Shown here: positions 20,854 through 29,252 of the stretch, one piece after another | Position numbering within the stretch: position 1 is the first letter of the stretch | Layout of the letters: the number at the start of each line of letters is the position of its first letter | From: Cupriavidus alkaliphilus | GTDB taxonomy: Bacteria; Pseudomonadota; Gammaproteobacteria; Burkholderiales; Burkholderiaceae | Length of the DNA: 64,000 nt | Assembly (NCBI RefSeq): GCF_900094595.1 | Contig: NZ_FMAD01000001.1 | Location: 62,001-126,000 of the forward strand | Direction of reading: 5' to 3' | Position numbers and translations under genes: made by a program | Notes under the pieces: model-generated | Databases searched by the model: none | What the model saw: the letters and a program-made list of their open reading frames with translations, nothing else | Told to the model about the DNA's origin: nothing

Positions 20854-22053
20854 ATGCTGAGCTGGGACGACGACGTTCAAGCCACCCCGCAGGCCGCACC
20901 GCAGCCTGCCCTGCAACCCGCCGCAGTTTCCAATCCCGCCGCTGCCACCGCTGACCAGCAAGGCGTCCTGCCGCCGAGCGCTACGCAAGCCGGCATCCTG
21001 GGCAACAACCCCAACGCCGCCGCCGCGCAAAGCAACCGCCGTGTCAACGCCGCCGACAAGCGCGTCATCAACGGCTCGACCGACGTCAACCAGCTCGTCC
21101 CGTTCAAGTACAAGTGGGCGTGGGAAAAGTACCTGGCCGGCTGCGCCAACCACTGGATGCCGCAGGAAATCAACATGTCCCGCGACATCGCCCTGTGGAA
21201 AGACCCCAACGGCCTGACCGAAGACGAGCGCCGCATCATCAAGCGCAACCTCGGCTTCTTCGTCACCGCCGACTCGCTGGCCGCCAACAACATCGTGCTG
21301 GGCACCTACCGCCAAATCACCGCGCCGGAATGCCGCCAGTACCTGTTGCGCCAGGCCTTTGAAGAGGCCATCCACACGCACGCCTACCAGTACATCGTTG
21401 AATCGCTGGGCTTGAACGAAGCCGAGATCTTCAACGCGTACCACGAAGTGCAGTCGATCCGCGACAAGGACGAGTTTCTGATCCCGTTCATCGACACGCT
21501 GACCGACCCGTCGTTCAAGACCGGCACGCCGGAAAACGACCAGAAGCTGCTGAAGTCGCTGATCGTGTTCGCCTGCATCATGGAAGGGCTGTTCTTCTAT
21601 GTGGGCTTCACGCAGATCCTGGCGATGGGGCGGCAGAACAAGATGACCGGGGCGGCGGAGCAGTATCAGTACATCCTGCGGGATGAGTCGCTGCACTGTA
21701 ATTTTGGGATTGATTTGATTAATCAGATCAAGCTGGAGAATCCGCATCTTTGGACGGCGGAGTTTAAGGCTCAGATTACGGAGCTGTTCAAGAAGGCGGT
21801 GGATCTGGAGTATCGCTATGCTGAGGACACCATGCCGCGTGGCGTTCTTGGTCTGAATGCGCCGATGTTTAAGTCTTACCTGCGCTTTATCTGCAATCGT
21901 CGTTGCCAGCAGATTGGTCTTGATCAGCTGTTCCCGAATGAGGAGAATCCGTTCCCGTGGATGTCTGAGATGATCGATTTGAAGAAGGAACGCAACTTCT
22001 TCGAAACGCGCGTCATTGAGTATCAGACGGGTGGGGCGTTGAGCTGGGATTGA
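20854..22053 (+). CDS. nrdB: Ribonucleoside-diphosphate reductase class Ia, beta subunit
   Basis: Diiron/tyrosyl-radical subunit that supplies the radical to NrdA. The 399 residues have an Ala/Pro-rich N-terminal extension of about 65 residues, then the family core: an iron-ligand helix [29 protein letters not shown], and the C-terminal tail that docks on NrdA. From about 21640 to the stop, codon use changes sharply toward T/A-ending codons (ggg att gat ttg att aat) compared with the first two thirds, though the protein stays conserved. A clear terminator follows, then the accessory region begins. Confidence 0.96.
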   Translation: MLSWDDDVQATPQAAPQPALQPAAVSNPAAATADQQGVLPPSATQAGILGNNPNAAAAQSNRRVNAADKRVINGSTDVNQLVPFKYKWAWEKYLAGCANHWMPQEINMSRDIALWKDPNGLTEDERRIIKRNLGFFVTADSLAANNIVLGTYRQITAPECRQYLLRQAFEEAIHTHAYQYIVESLGLNEAEIFNAYHEVQSIRDKDEFLIPFIDTLTDPSFKTGTPENDQKLLKSLIVFACIMEGLFFYVGFTQILAMGRQNKMTGAAEQYQYILRDESLHCNFGIDLINQIKLENPHLWTAEFKAQITELFKKAVDLEYRYAEDTMPRGVLGLNAPMFKSYLRFICNRRCQQIGLDQLFPNEENPFPWMSEMIDLKKERNFFETRVIEYQTGGALSWD

Positions 22054-22080
22054 GCTTCTTCTTTAAAATTGTTGTGCACA

Positions 22081-22110
22081 AAAAAATGGGAGCTGAGGCT
22101 CCCATTTTTG
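22081..22110 (+). terminator. Intrinsic terminator after nrdB
   Basis: AAAAATGGGAGC (22082-22093), loop TGAG, and GCTCCCATTTTT (22098-22109) form a perfect 12-bp stem ending in a T-run, 28 bases after the nrdB stop. It marks the right-hand end of the core block. Confidence 0.9.
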
Positions 22111-22240
22111 GGCCTGGAGTGACTACCTCGTTCCGGGATTCACCCATGTTGTTGGTTATACTAGGTGTGGCCAGAATCCTGCTGTGGCGAAGACTGGTTT
22201 TATTTGAAGATTAAACAAGAATTTTCGATCGGAAATATCG

Positions 22241-23935
22241 ATGCATAAAATTGTTAAGTCTCATCTCGATAGTTACGTGGCTAGTTGTGGATTGGAGCAA
22301 CTCACGGAGTCTGAGCGTTTTGAGTCATTCTGCAATTATTCGATAGCATTTGACCGAGTGGGTGCAAGCTTTGATGCGTCCGAGATAACGACGGGCGCTG
22401 ATGAAGATGGGATTGATGGCGTAGCGATTATCATCAACGAAGAGATCTGTCTCTCTAGGGAGGACGCCGAAACGATATTCGGATCCGATAAGAGAAATAA
22501 TGATGTTGAGCTTGTCTTTGTTCAGGCGAAGACAAGCGAATCGTTTGACTTGGGGGATTTTCTGAAGTTCAAGGAAGGGGTTATGCGGTTCGTCGAGGCG
22601 GATCCGTATGATTCACGCGATGATGTTTTATTGTCGGCGAATGAAACATATAATTTCTGCCTTACCAAGGTGCCAAAAATTCGAGACGGAAAGCCAAGAT
22701 TTACGGCGCGATACGTCGCTACTGGGAAATATGATAAGCCCATAGAAATTGAGCGGGCAGTTGAGAAATTTGAATCGGAAATCTCCACTCTTGGTTATTT
22801 TGGGAGTGTCGATATCGCCATTATTGGTCGTGAGGAATTAACCACACTATGGGTGCAAACATACTCCGGTGTCTCCGCGGCATTGCCCGTTTTCAGCAGC
22901 GCTGCGCTACCGCCGATTGCCGGCGTTGATGAGGCCTATTTGGTCGTTGCAAGAGCAAAGGATATTGTGGAGGAACTCTTGACTGCCAAAGACGGCGCGC
23001 TCCGAACACAAGTGTTCGATGAGAACGTTCGCGCATTCCTTGGCACCGACAACCCCGTCAATGCTTCTATTGGTAGTACCCTTAGTGATGCAAAAGCATC
23101 AACCCGTTTTCCTGTTATGAACAATGGTATTACGATTGTTAGCCCAGATGTTCGAGTGCAGGGGAATGTAATACATCTTGAGAATTTTCAGATCGTTAAT
23201 GGATGTCAGACTTCAAACGTTCTGTTTGAGCATCGTCATTCTTTGAGTCATAATGTCATGGTTAATCTCAAGATTGTTGAGACAAAGAATGAAGATATAT
23301 TCGCCGATCTAGTGCGCGCAACGAATAGTCAGTCAAAAATTGATGATAATCAATTTTACTCGCTCCGTCCCATTGTTAAGCGGATCGAGCAGTATTTCAA
23401 TTCATTCGATGGTGATGAATCTAGGCTGTATTTTGAGCGTAGGGATCGGCAGTTTGTGGGTTTCGAAATTCCAGCCATTCGAGTTTTTTCCCTGTATATC
23501 GTGGCTAAGTGTGTTTGTGCGATGTTGTTGCGGCGACCTGATCTTGCGTACAAATATCCTAAGCAAATGTACGAACAATTGGGGGAAAGGATATTCGCCG
23601 AACGAAATAAGGAGTCTATCTATTATGCCGCAGCGCTCGCACTTTATAGGTTCCACTTGCTGAGGTCAAATGGGGTTATTTCTAAGAATCTCGGCAAATT
23701 CAAATGGCATTTGATTGCGTTGGTGGCGGAATTGGTTGCCGGAAAGCAGACACCAGATTTAAATTCGAAGGCTGCCGACAAATATGCGGGAAAGCTTATT
23801 GACACGCTTTCTCGGCATGACAAGTCTGTACCATATTTCAAGCGAGCAGCCGATGCTGTTCAGGCGCTCGCTCCGATCTCCGATGACCGATTGAAACGCG
23901 GCGCGATCTTGGAGGAAATGAGTGCAAAGTTGTAA
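22241..23935 (+). CDS. AIPR-family abortive-infection/phage-resistance protein
   Basis: Protein of 564 residues. The central and C-terminal part carries the AIPR family signature (FPVMNNGITIV, then the QIVNGCQTSNVLFE core). The N-terminal ~200 residues contain DGIDGVAI (Asp59) followed by VFVQAKT (Gln95-x-Lys97), a D...(E/Q)xK arrangement that suggests a restriction-endonuclease-like fold. AIPR proteins occur in phage-defence loci, sometimes with restriction-modification genes; none is adjacent here, so it appears to stand alone. The base composition is clearly lower in GC than nrdA. The Shine-Dalgarno match is weak. Confidence 0.85.
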   Translation: MHKIVKSHLDSYVASCGLEQLTESERFESFCNYSIAFDRVGASFDASEITTGADEDGIDGVAIIINEEICLSREDAETIFGSDKRNNDVELVFVQAKTSESFDLGDFLKFKEGVMRFVEADPYDSRDDVLLSANETYNFCLTKVPKIRDGKPRFTARYVATGKYDKPIEIERAVEKFESEISTLGYFGSVDIAIIGREELTTLWVQTYSGVSAALPVFSSAALPPIAGVDEAYLVVARAKDIVEELLTAKDGALRTQVFDENVRAFLGTDNPVNASIGSTLSDAKASTRFPVMNNGITIVSPDVRVQGNVIHLENFQIVNGCQTSNVLFEHRHSLSHNVMVNLKIVETKNEDIFADLVRATNSQSKIDDNQFYSLRPIVKRIEQYFNSFDGDESRLYFERRDRQFVGFEIPAIRVFSLYIVAKCVCAMLLRRPDLAYKYPKQMYEQLGERIFAERNKESIYYAAALALYRFHLLRSNGVISKNLGKFKWHLIALVAELVAGKQTPDLNSKAADKYAGKLIDTLSRHDKSVPYFKRAADAVQALAPISDDRLKRGAILEEMSAKL

Positions 23936-24021
23936 GGTATGGCGTCCTTCGTCAGGAACATGATTTCACTAAATTGAAAGTTCGTAATTTCGATGTTCTA
24001 GCCTGAGCTGGCGCATAGAAA

Positions 24022-24074
24022 AGAGAAGGGGCGGATCTATTTTTATATTCTGCCAATCTTTCGCCCCCGTCTCT
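24022..24074. terminator. Possible bidirectional hairpin between the AIPR gene and symE
   Basis: AGAGA-GGGGCG (within 24022-24033) pairs with CGCCCC-TCTCT (within 24062-24074), 11 pairs with a small bulge and an AT-rich loop. It lies between the convergent AIPR and SymE-like genes. There is no strong T-run, so termination is only a suggestion. Confidence 0.35.
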
Positions 24075-24133
24075 ATTGTTGTCACAGCGTTTGAGGGTAT
24101 AGCAAAGCACCTACCAATCCCTTGGCTTTGTGG

Positions 24134-24349
24134 CTATTCCGACGAAATTACGATGACCTTGTTCCGTACTTCCACTTTGAGCGCCTGCCCGATCTTGAAG
24201 CCTGCCTGTTCCAACCATACCCCACCTAACCGTATCCATGGAACGCATCGCATCCCACAATAACGGTTACCTTCAGTTGCCTTGACGCGGAAATGCCTGT
24301 AACTGGTTGTGAATGTGCGCATGTGCGCAGTGGAAGATATCTTCCGCAT
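24134..24349 (-). CDS. SymE-like toxin (type I toxin-antitoxin family)
   Basis: Small basic protein of 71 residues. The C-terminal half has the SymE pattern: PWIRLGGVWLEQAGF, then KIGQALKVEVRNKVIVI, the AbrB-like fold. E. coli SymE is an SOS-induced RNA-cleaving or nucleoid-condensing toxin restrained by the antisense RNA SymR. No antitoxin protein gene is beside it, which fits control by an antisense RNA; an inverted repeat at 24396-24476 lies just upstream. The N-terminal ~35 residues are less conserved, and a start at Met10 is possible. Confidence 0.75.
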   Translation of the reverse strand: MRKISSTAHMRTFTTSYRHFRVKATEGNRYCGMRCVPWIRLGGVWLEQAGFKIGQALKVEVRNKVIVISSE

Positions 24350-24672
24350 AGCGAACTCCTAACTCGAAACTTGGATTCGCCCGTGCAAACTGGGCGGCCG
24401 GGCACTTGAACACCGCCCGCAGATCGGCCCGCATGTTTCCCCTTTCGGGTCTTGTATCGATGCGCGCTGCCCGGCCTTAGCAGAAAGCTATGGAAGACAC
24501 GCCACGACTGTCGGACGTGGCAACGCTGCGGGAGGTGTGTTCAGCACCGACAACAAGGCTAAGGAATGCGGATACTGCCGCCAATGAGACAACTCTGCAT
24601 TGCTGTACCGCAACCCACGGGCCCACGCTATTCTTTCCCAGTTGCCTAACCTTCGGCTGACGAAAGTACCTT
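24350..24672. other. Non-coding gap with a 9-bp inverted repeat
   Basis: No convincing gene. GGCCGGGCA (24396-24404) and TGCCCGGCC (24468-24476) form a perfect inverted repeat around 63 bases upstream of the SymE-like gene, and smaller stems lie inside it. A structured RNA or regulatory site for symE is possible. A 98-codon minus-strand open frame at 24477-24773 runs into the next gene and matches nothing I know. Confidence 0.4.
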
Positions 24673-25386
24673 TCACCCAGATAGGCCAGATAGGGCTGAC
24701 ACGCTGGTAGCCTGGCTGAACATAGCTTCCCCAAAGATCGCCTGGTAACTGATGGCTTCGAACCGCAGCTCATCGCCTACTAGATCCTGGAAACGCCAGA
24801 TCTCATCCCGGTGCCGCTCCCCGTGCGATCCCGGCCAATCGAAGTACACATAGCGCAGTACCCAACGGTCCTCGTACTGACGGGCCAGTGCAAGGGCATG
24901 CTTGAGAAGCTGCGGCGCGCCAATGTGCCGGAACGCCTCATATCCCTCTTGCAGGGCTTCCGCGAGCGCCTGTGCCCTCGGCAACCCGACCTCTTCCCAG
25001 CGTCTGCGCCCCTGTGCAAGGTATGGCGGCCTGAACGCCTCACCCACCTGCGTTGCCTTGCCGCGCAGCCATTCCGTGAACTTGCTCTCCACGCCGGCCA
25101 TGACGCCGTTCGCCAGTGGCAGGCACACATCCAAGTTGGCCTGACTGTCGACGCCGGTGGACAGTTTGGATTCGAATAGCACTGCGGTGGGGCAGGAGGG
25201 TAGCGCCAGCGCTTTCATCAATGGCGTGGCATCCGCGCAATCGGTCCAGAAATCGAAGAAGTTCGCGGCCAGCGCAGAAGACGAATGTAAGGCTCGCATC
25301 TTTGCCGGCCTGTCTCCACGCTCCAGTAGCTCGCCACCATCGCCATTTGCAAACGCCGCCAACGTTGCTGGCGAAAGTGGTCGCAT
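24673..25386 (-). CDS. PGN_0703-like predicted restriction endonuclease, N-terminus probably frameshifted
   Basis: Predicted PD-(D/E)xK nuclease of 237 residues. The likely active site is Asp86 in ANLDVCL followed by GVESKFTEW (Glu100, Lys102). The C-terminal YEDRWVLRYVYFDWPGS and GDELRFEAISYQAIF also match my memory of the PGN_0703-type putative endonucleases. Only one ATG (25386) exists in this frame, but clear coding character continues upstream (AYDARGYVPHLDLNL). A well-placed start (ATG at 25483 with GGAGG) opens in a neighbouring frame, so a one-base change near 25429-25432 has probably cut off the first ~30 residues. Activity is uncertain. Confidence 0.65.
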   Translation of the reverse strand: MRPLSPATLAAFANGDGGELLERGDRPAKMRALHSSSALAANFFDFWTDCADATPLMKALALPSCPTAVLFESKLSTGVDSQANLDVCLPLANGVMAGVESKFTEWLRGKATQVGEAFRPPYLAQGRRRWEEVGLPRAQALAEALQEGYEAFRHIGAPQLLKHALALARQYEDRWVLRYVYFDWPGSHGERHRDEIWRFQDLVGDELRFEAISYQAIFGEAMFSQATSVSALSGLSG

Positions 25387-25483
25387 CAGATTCAGATCCA
25401 GATGGGGGACATAACCGCGTGCGTCATAGGCGCCGGTTCGCTGCCCATTCCTGCTGTTCCCCGCAAATGGCTGTTACAGACAT

Positions 25484-26014
25484 GAATCGCCTCCGTCGAG
25501 CGCGTTCCCCTGCTGACCGGCGGTCATGCAAGGGATCGTGGTTACTGTTGACGATTGTTTGTCAGCCGGGCAGCGCGGGAAATCCGCCAAATGGTGGAGA
25601 GGGGGACTGTGCCCTGGCCCTGGCCGAAGCGGAGCAGATCAAATCTCCTATGCCTTTCCACTCCTCTTACCGTCGAAACACATCCCAATCTGCAAGCGTT
25701 AGCCCCATCGTGGCGGCCACCGCGTTAGCCTCTCATGTACGCCACGCCCTCCTGGCCGGGCGCAGAGTGATTCCCAAATCCCGCGCAGGCTCTCTCGTCT
25801 CCGTAAAATACGCATCCAACTCCGCGCAGTTGTGGCGATGCTTCTCAATCAGCATCCGACACAGTCATGCGCGGCGTGGTGCTTCGTAAGAAACCCTAAG
25901 GCAAACCATTCTCAGTCGATGAGGTTGCGCGGCATATCAGGCGTGAGTGGTAATGAGGCCTGGTTTCAGGCTACATTACGAGAATACCCGACCCACATGC
26001 CGCCAGGATTTCAC
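25484..26014. other. Gap without a recognisable gene
   Basis: About 530 bases between the nuclease gene and the Nmad2 gene. Open frames here give no recognisable protein. A plus-strand frame beginning at 25116 crosses it but is Arg/Pro-rich and out of phase with known families. It may be decayed sequence or hold the promoters of the flanking divergent genes. Confidence 0.4.
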
Positions 26015-26800
26015 GTGCACGAACCAGCAAAGATTGTCTGTGCCTATGTCATGACTCACGACAGTGGCCACGCACCAAATCCATTTCACAACACTTGTAC
26101 ACTGGCTATCTGCACTCCAAACCACATGCGTTCGCGCTGCAGGCCCGGTGATTGGATTATTGGGCTGGCCAGCGCCAGTATTCGCAGGGAATTGGGGGAG
26201 CCAGACGTATGGCGACTAATCTATGCCATGAACGTCGAGAAGAAGCTGGATCTAGATTCGTACTATAGAGATCCACAGTTCGCGGCAAAAATCCCCAGGC
26301 TTGGTAGCTCACTGGTGGAGTCGTGTGGAGACAATTTCTACTGTAAGGACTCGAGCGGGCAACTCCATCACACGCGACAAACCGACGAGCATCAGGCCCA
26401 ACCGCCGGGTACAGGTATTGAAAAGCAGGACATTTGTGGTGATCGTGTGTTTGTCGGACAACGATTCTGGTACTTCGGGCGCAACGCACCTGCCATACCC
26501 CTTGGCAAGCAATGGGCGGAGCGGTTGATTTCCAAGTTTTCCGCATCCGCAGTGGGACTTCGCTACGTATATGAGGAAGGGGCGGAGATCGGGGGACGGT
26601 GGTCTGATTCGGATCTTTCCGACTTTAGCGCGTGGCTGCCAGCCAACGGCGGTCTCCTTGGCCGCCCGACTCATTGGCCTCAGGGGGAGGAGGGGCGGAT
26701 GAATTCCTCGGGCTGTAACTCCTATCGAACGAATTCGCTAACTGACATCGAAAAGATCTCCAATGCAAAGGCAGATGCTATTCCTGCGTGTAGGGGTTGA
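26015..26800 (+). CDS. Nucleotide-modification-associated domain 2 (Nmad2) protein
   Basis: Matches the Nmad2 domain, defined by comparative genomics of DNA base-modification systems in phages and bacteria. The diagnostic N-terminal block is YVMTHDSGHAPNPFHNTCTL, followed by GDWIIGLAS. Later conserved blocks include FWYFGRNAPAIP. The biochemical activity is unproven. The open frame runs from 25832, but I place the start at GTG 26015 because AGGA lies six bases before it and the family begins right there; ATG 25997 is an alternative. The 3' end overlaps the Nmad3 gene by 38 bases, so the two are coupled. Confidence 0.75.
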   Translation: MHEPAKIVCAYVMTHDSGHAPNPFHNTCTLAICTPNHMRSRCRPGDWIIGLASASIRRELGEPDVWRLIYAMNVEKKLDLDSYYRDPQFAAKIPRLGSSLVESCGDNFYCKDSSGQLHHTRQTDEHQAQPPGTGIEKQDICGDRVFVGQRFWYFGRNAPAIPLGKQWAERLISKFSASAVGLRYVYEEGAEIGGRWSDSDLSDFSAWLPANGGLLGRPTHWPQGEEGRMNSSGCNSYRTNSLTDIEKISNAKADAIPACRG

Positions 26801-27479
26801 CCGGGGCTGCGGCGGCTGTTTGGCGCCTCAATTTGAGGATGGCAGTTTTGAGTACGTACCCATCCCAGAATCTAAGGCCGTAAGCCTAAACCGAGGCGTA
26901 AGCTATAGCGAGATTCCGGCCCGAAGCGGAGGGACGTTGCTGCGATGGGTCAGACAGGATGGGCTGGCGCATTACGATCCGGAGTTTGAGTCATTTACAT
27001 ACGGAGAGCCCAACAATCCGAAGCGCTTGCAGCTCTTGCGGCTCCAGCCCGGTGACTACCTGGTTTTCTATGCGGGATTTCACGGAGCGACGATTTCCGC
27101 AGGAACGTGCTTTGTTATAGGCTATTTCTGCGTAAAGATGGTTCATGAAGTCCGCCACGAGGATACCTGGCCGCCGGCACACCTGGTTCATTTGCACCGG
27201 AACGCCCACTTCAGACGGTCAAGTCCAGAATCGAGCCTTGTGGTCGTCGAAGGTGACCAGTCGCGATCCCGCCTTCTGGGAAAGCTGAAGCCGCTCTCTG
27301 ATCCAAACCAGATGGTTTTGCCTGACGTCGAAGACAAGATAGGTTTTGGGGGTTCTGTAAAGCGAGCAATTGGACGTTGGGTTCCAAGGACTCACTATGG
27401 ATCGGCTGAGGCTTGGCTGCTAATGAATGAACCTGTAGGAGGGTCTTTGCAAGTCCCTCATATCGGGCTTTTTCGCTAG
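26763..27479 (+). CDS. Nucleotide-modification-associated domain 3 (Nmad3) protein
   Basis: Protein of 238 residues with the Nmad3 pattern: RVGVDRGCGG at the N-terminus, FEDGSFEYVPIPE, DPEFESFTYGEP and GDYLVFYAGF. Nmad3 commonly occurs as the neighbour of Nmad2, and both are predicted partners in making or handling modified nucleotides; no reaction is established. It overlaps the Nmad2 gene, so it is probably expressed from the same mRNA. A start at the second Met (26775) is also possible. A PGN_0703-like predicted nuclease lies just upstream on the other strand. Confidence 0.75.
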   Translation: MQRQMLFLRVGVDRGCGGCLAPQFEDGSFEYVPIPESKAVSLNRGVSYSEIPARSGGTLLRWVRQDGLAHYDPEFESFTYGEPNNPKRLQLLRLQPGDYLVFYAGFHGATISAGTCFVIGYFCVKMVHEVRHEDTWPPAHLVHLHRNAHFRRSSPESSLVVVEGDQSRSRLLGKLKPLSDPNQMVLPDVEDKIGFGGSVKRAIGRWVPRTHYGSAEAWLLMNEPVGGSLQVPHIGLFR

Positions 27480-27564
27480 CCGATTGCGGATCGTGCCGCA
27501 CGACTCATTCTCCTACAATCGGTGGCTCGCTCCCTGTAACGACGCACCGTAGGCGCCGGCCACC

Positions 27565-27665
27565 GTGACGACCCAGGCCCCTCCCGCACCCCCGCCTCCA
27601 CTTCGACCTAGCCACCATCCAACCCTTCATCGCCGTAACCGACGAGGCAGCATTACCTGCCGCGC
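27565..27665 (+). pseudogene. Remnant of the 5' end of a LysR gene
   Basis: About 100 bases read, in one frame, PRLHFDLATIQPFIAVTDEA. This closely matches the N-terminus of the intact LysR protein at 42988 (PRLHFDLTTIQLFIAVADQG). The upstream bases around the GTG start also match, but one indel breaks the frame and the similarity stops after ~100 bases. It is therefore a fragment of a related regulator, not an exact duplicate. Confidence 0.7.
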
Positions 27666-27736
27666 GGGATGCCTCTACCTTCATACGGTTGTGTCGCAAT
27701 AGGGCGTCCGCTGGCTGCTCCACCGACGTGTCCTCA

Positions 27737-28789
27737 TCAACCGAATTGCCGCCTGCCAAGTCTTTGCCGCGCAATCGACAAGAACGCCTGCAACAGCTCT
27801 GGCGCTCTCTCCGCGCTATACACGACACCAAGCGGGGAGAGCGGTGCCGTGATATCGACGTCAAGTTGATGGACGCGCCCGCTAGCGATCAGACCCCTCG
27901 ACACACTGCGTGGCAGAAGCGTGACGGCGCCGGGCTGCTGCAGGAATCCTTCCAGCACCGATAGGGAAATGGTCGAGAGGGGAAACAACAAGGCATCGGG
28001 CAGCGCGCTCAGCACTACGCGATCGAACAACTCTCTCAACTGGATGCTCGAAGCGGGTAATACCCAGCGTGCACCATCTAATGCGGTGATAGCCAAGCCA
28101 GCCATCGTGGACAGCGGATGGGACGATGCAGCGATGATGATGGCATCGTCTTCAAGCAGCGGCTCGAACATCAGTTCGGCTGGCATTTGTAGTGGTGTCC
28201 TGCAGAACAATGCATCGAGACCACCGCCAATCAACACCGGTAGCAAGCGCGCGTCGGTGTCTTCCGCCAAGTCGATGTGCACATCAGGATGCCGGCTGTA
28301 AAAGGCCGGCAAAAGCGGGGCGATCAGTGCGTAGGAAGCCGCTGGTATGGAGCCGATGCGCAATGCATTGGTCGTGCCCCGTTTGCTGGTTGCGAGGTAC
28401 TCTGCAGCCTGCCGGATCCTGACAATGACTTCACGCGCATGCGATATCAATCCATGCCCACTCGCTGTGGGTCGAATGCCGCGAGCGTGCCGCTCGAACA
28501 ATCTCATGCCAACAACTCTCTCCAACTCCGCCAGGGCTTGCGTGGCAGCAGACTGGCTCATGCAGAGTTCAGCAGCGGCGCGCGCAATGCTTCCACACTC
28601 TTCGATCATCACCAGTAACTGAAGCTGCCGCAAACGTCCTTGCCTGATAAGGCGTCCGAAGATCGTCCTGGCGAGCGATAAGCTGCTCGTCCCGGCCGTC
28701 ACGGAACTCTCAGGTGATCTTGATGTTGCGTCGCTCGGGCCCTTCATGGCGAAGGGATTGACCAGGTGTCTGCCATCCATGGCTCGCAT
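27737..28789 (-). CDS. LysR-family transcriptional regulator
   Basis: Regulator of up to 350 residues. The helix-turn-helix domain starts near residue 50 (RLRQLQLLVMIEECGSIARA, then LCMSQSAATQALAELE) and is followed by a LysR substrate-binding domain. The ~50-residue N-terminal extension is Ser/Thr-rich and unusual, so the true start may be further in (for example Met15 at 28747). It points away from the small peptide gene at 29021 across a 231-base gap, the classic LysR arrangement, so it is the likely controller of that cluster. The inducer is unknown. Confidence 0.88.
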   Translation of the reverse strand: MRAMDGRHLVNPFAMKGPSDATSRSPESSVTAGTSSLSLARTIFGRLIRQGRLRQLQLLVMIEECGSIARAAAELCMSQSAATQALAELERVVGMRLFERHARGIRPTASGHGLISHAREVIVRIRQAAEYLATSKRGTTNALRIGSIPAASYALIAPLLPAFYSRHPDVHIDLAEDTDARLLPVLIGGGLDALFCRTPLQMPAELMFEPLLEDDAIIIAASSHPLSTMAGLAITALDGARWVLPASSIQLRELFDRVVLSALPDALLFPLSTISLSVLEGFLQQPGAVTLLPRSVSRGLIASGRVHQLDVDITAPLSPLGVVYSAERAPELLQAFLSIARQRLGRRQFG

Positions 28790-29020
28790 TGGAGAGTGGA
28801 TTGGAGTCTAGGACGCCGAGTCTTCATCCCAATACCGACAATGCCATCAAGCTTGATCTATGTCAGAGCATGGCGATCGCACCAAGCTCAGATATTCAGA
28901 TATCCGGTAGCTCCGCTGGAAATTCACCTGCAGCGAGAGTGCGATGCTCGCCTAGCATTGAGTCGAATCGACGAGCACCCTGACTCTGCCGATTCGATCA
29001 ACGTATGAAGGAGATGAAAG

Positions 29021-29212
29021 ATGAATGCACTTCCTGACCAAGAAGCCATCCATGCTTCAGTCAAGCCGGTGATGTTGCGTGATGTCTACAAGGATCTGAT
29101 CGCTACCGATCCATGTACATCGATTGCGGCACCACTCGATAACCCAAGGCCGAAGCCGGCGTTACCAAAGAATCGGTTCCCCGGAGACAGCTCGACCCTG
29201 GCCTATATGTGA
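29021..29212 (+). CDS. Candidate modified-peptide precursor, 63 residues
   Basis: Small gene with an excellent ribosome binding site (AAGGAG at 29008-29013, seven bases before the ATG), 40 bases ahead of a lasso-cyclase-like gene. The peptide has a charged N-terminal half with the helix-prone segment VMLRDVYKDLIATD, which looks like a leader, and a Pro-rich C-terminal half from Cys32 onward, rich in Pro, Asn, Lys and Arg, ending STLAYM. Position, size and context suggest a RiPP precursor. The usual lasso rule (Thr two residues before the core and Asp/Glu at core position 7-9) is not cleanly met, so the product class is open. Confidence 0.6.
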   Translation: MNALPDQEAIHASVKPVMLRDVYKDLIATDPCTSIAAPLDNPRPKPALPKNRFPGDSSTLAYM

Positions 29213-29252
29213 TTGCCCTTTGCGGAGATGACGCCGCGCACGGAGGCTTGCC

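Noticed and set aside
24477..24773. 98-codon minus-strand frame between symE and the nuclease gene
   Set aside because: No family pattern, and it overlaps the 3' end of the better-supported nuclease gene.
25116..25889. 257-codon plus-strand frame across the nuclease 5' end
   Set aside because: Arg/Pro/Ser-rich translation; the opposite strand carries recognisable nuclease motifs.
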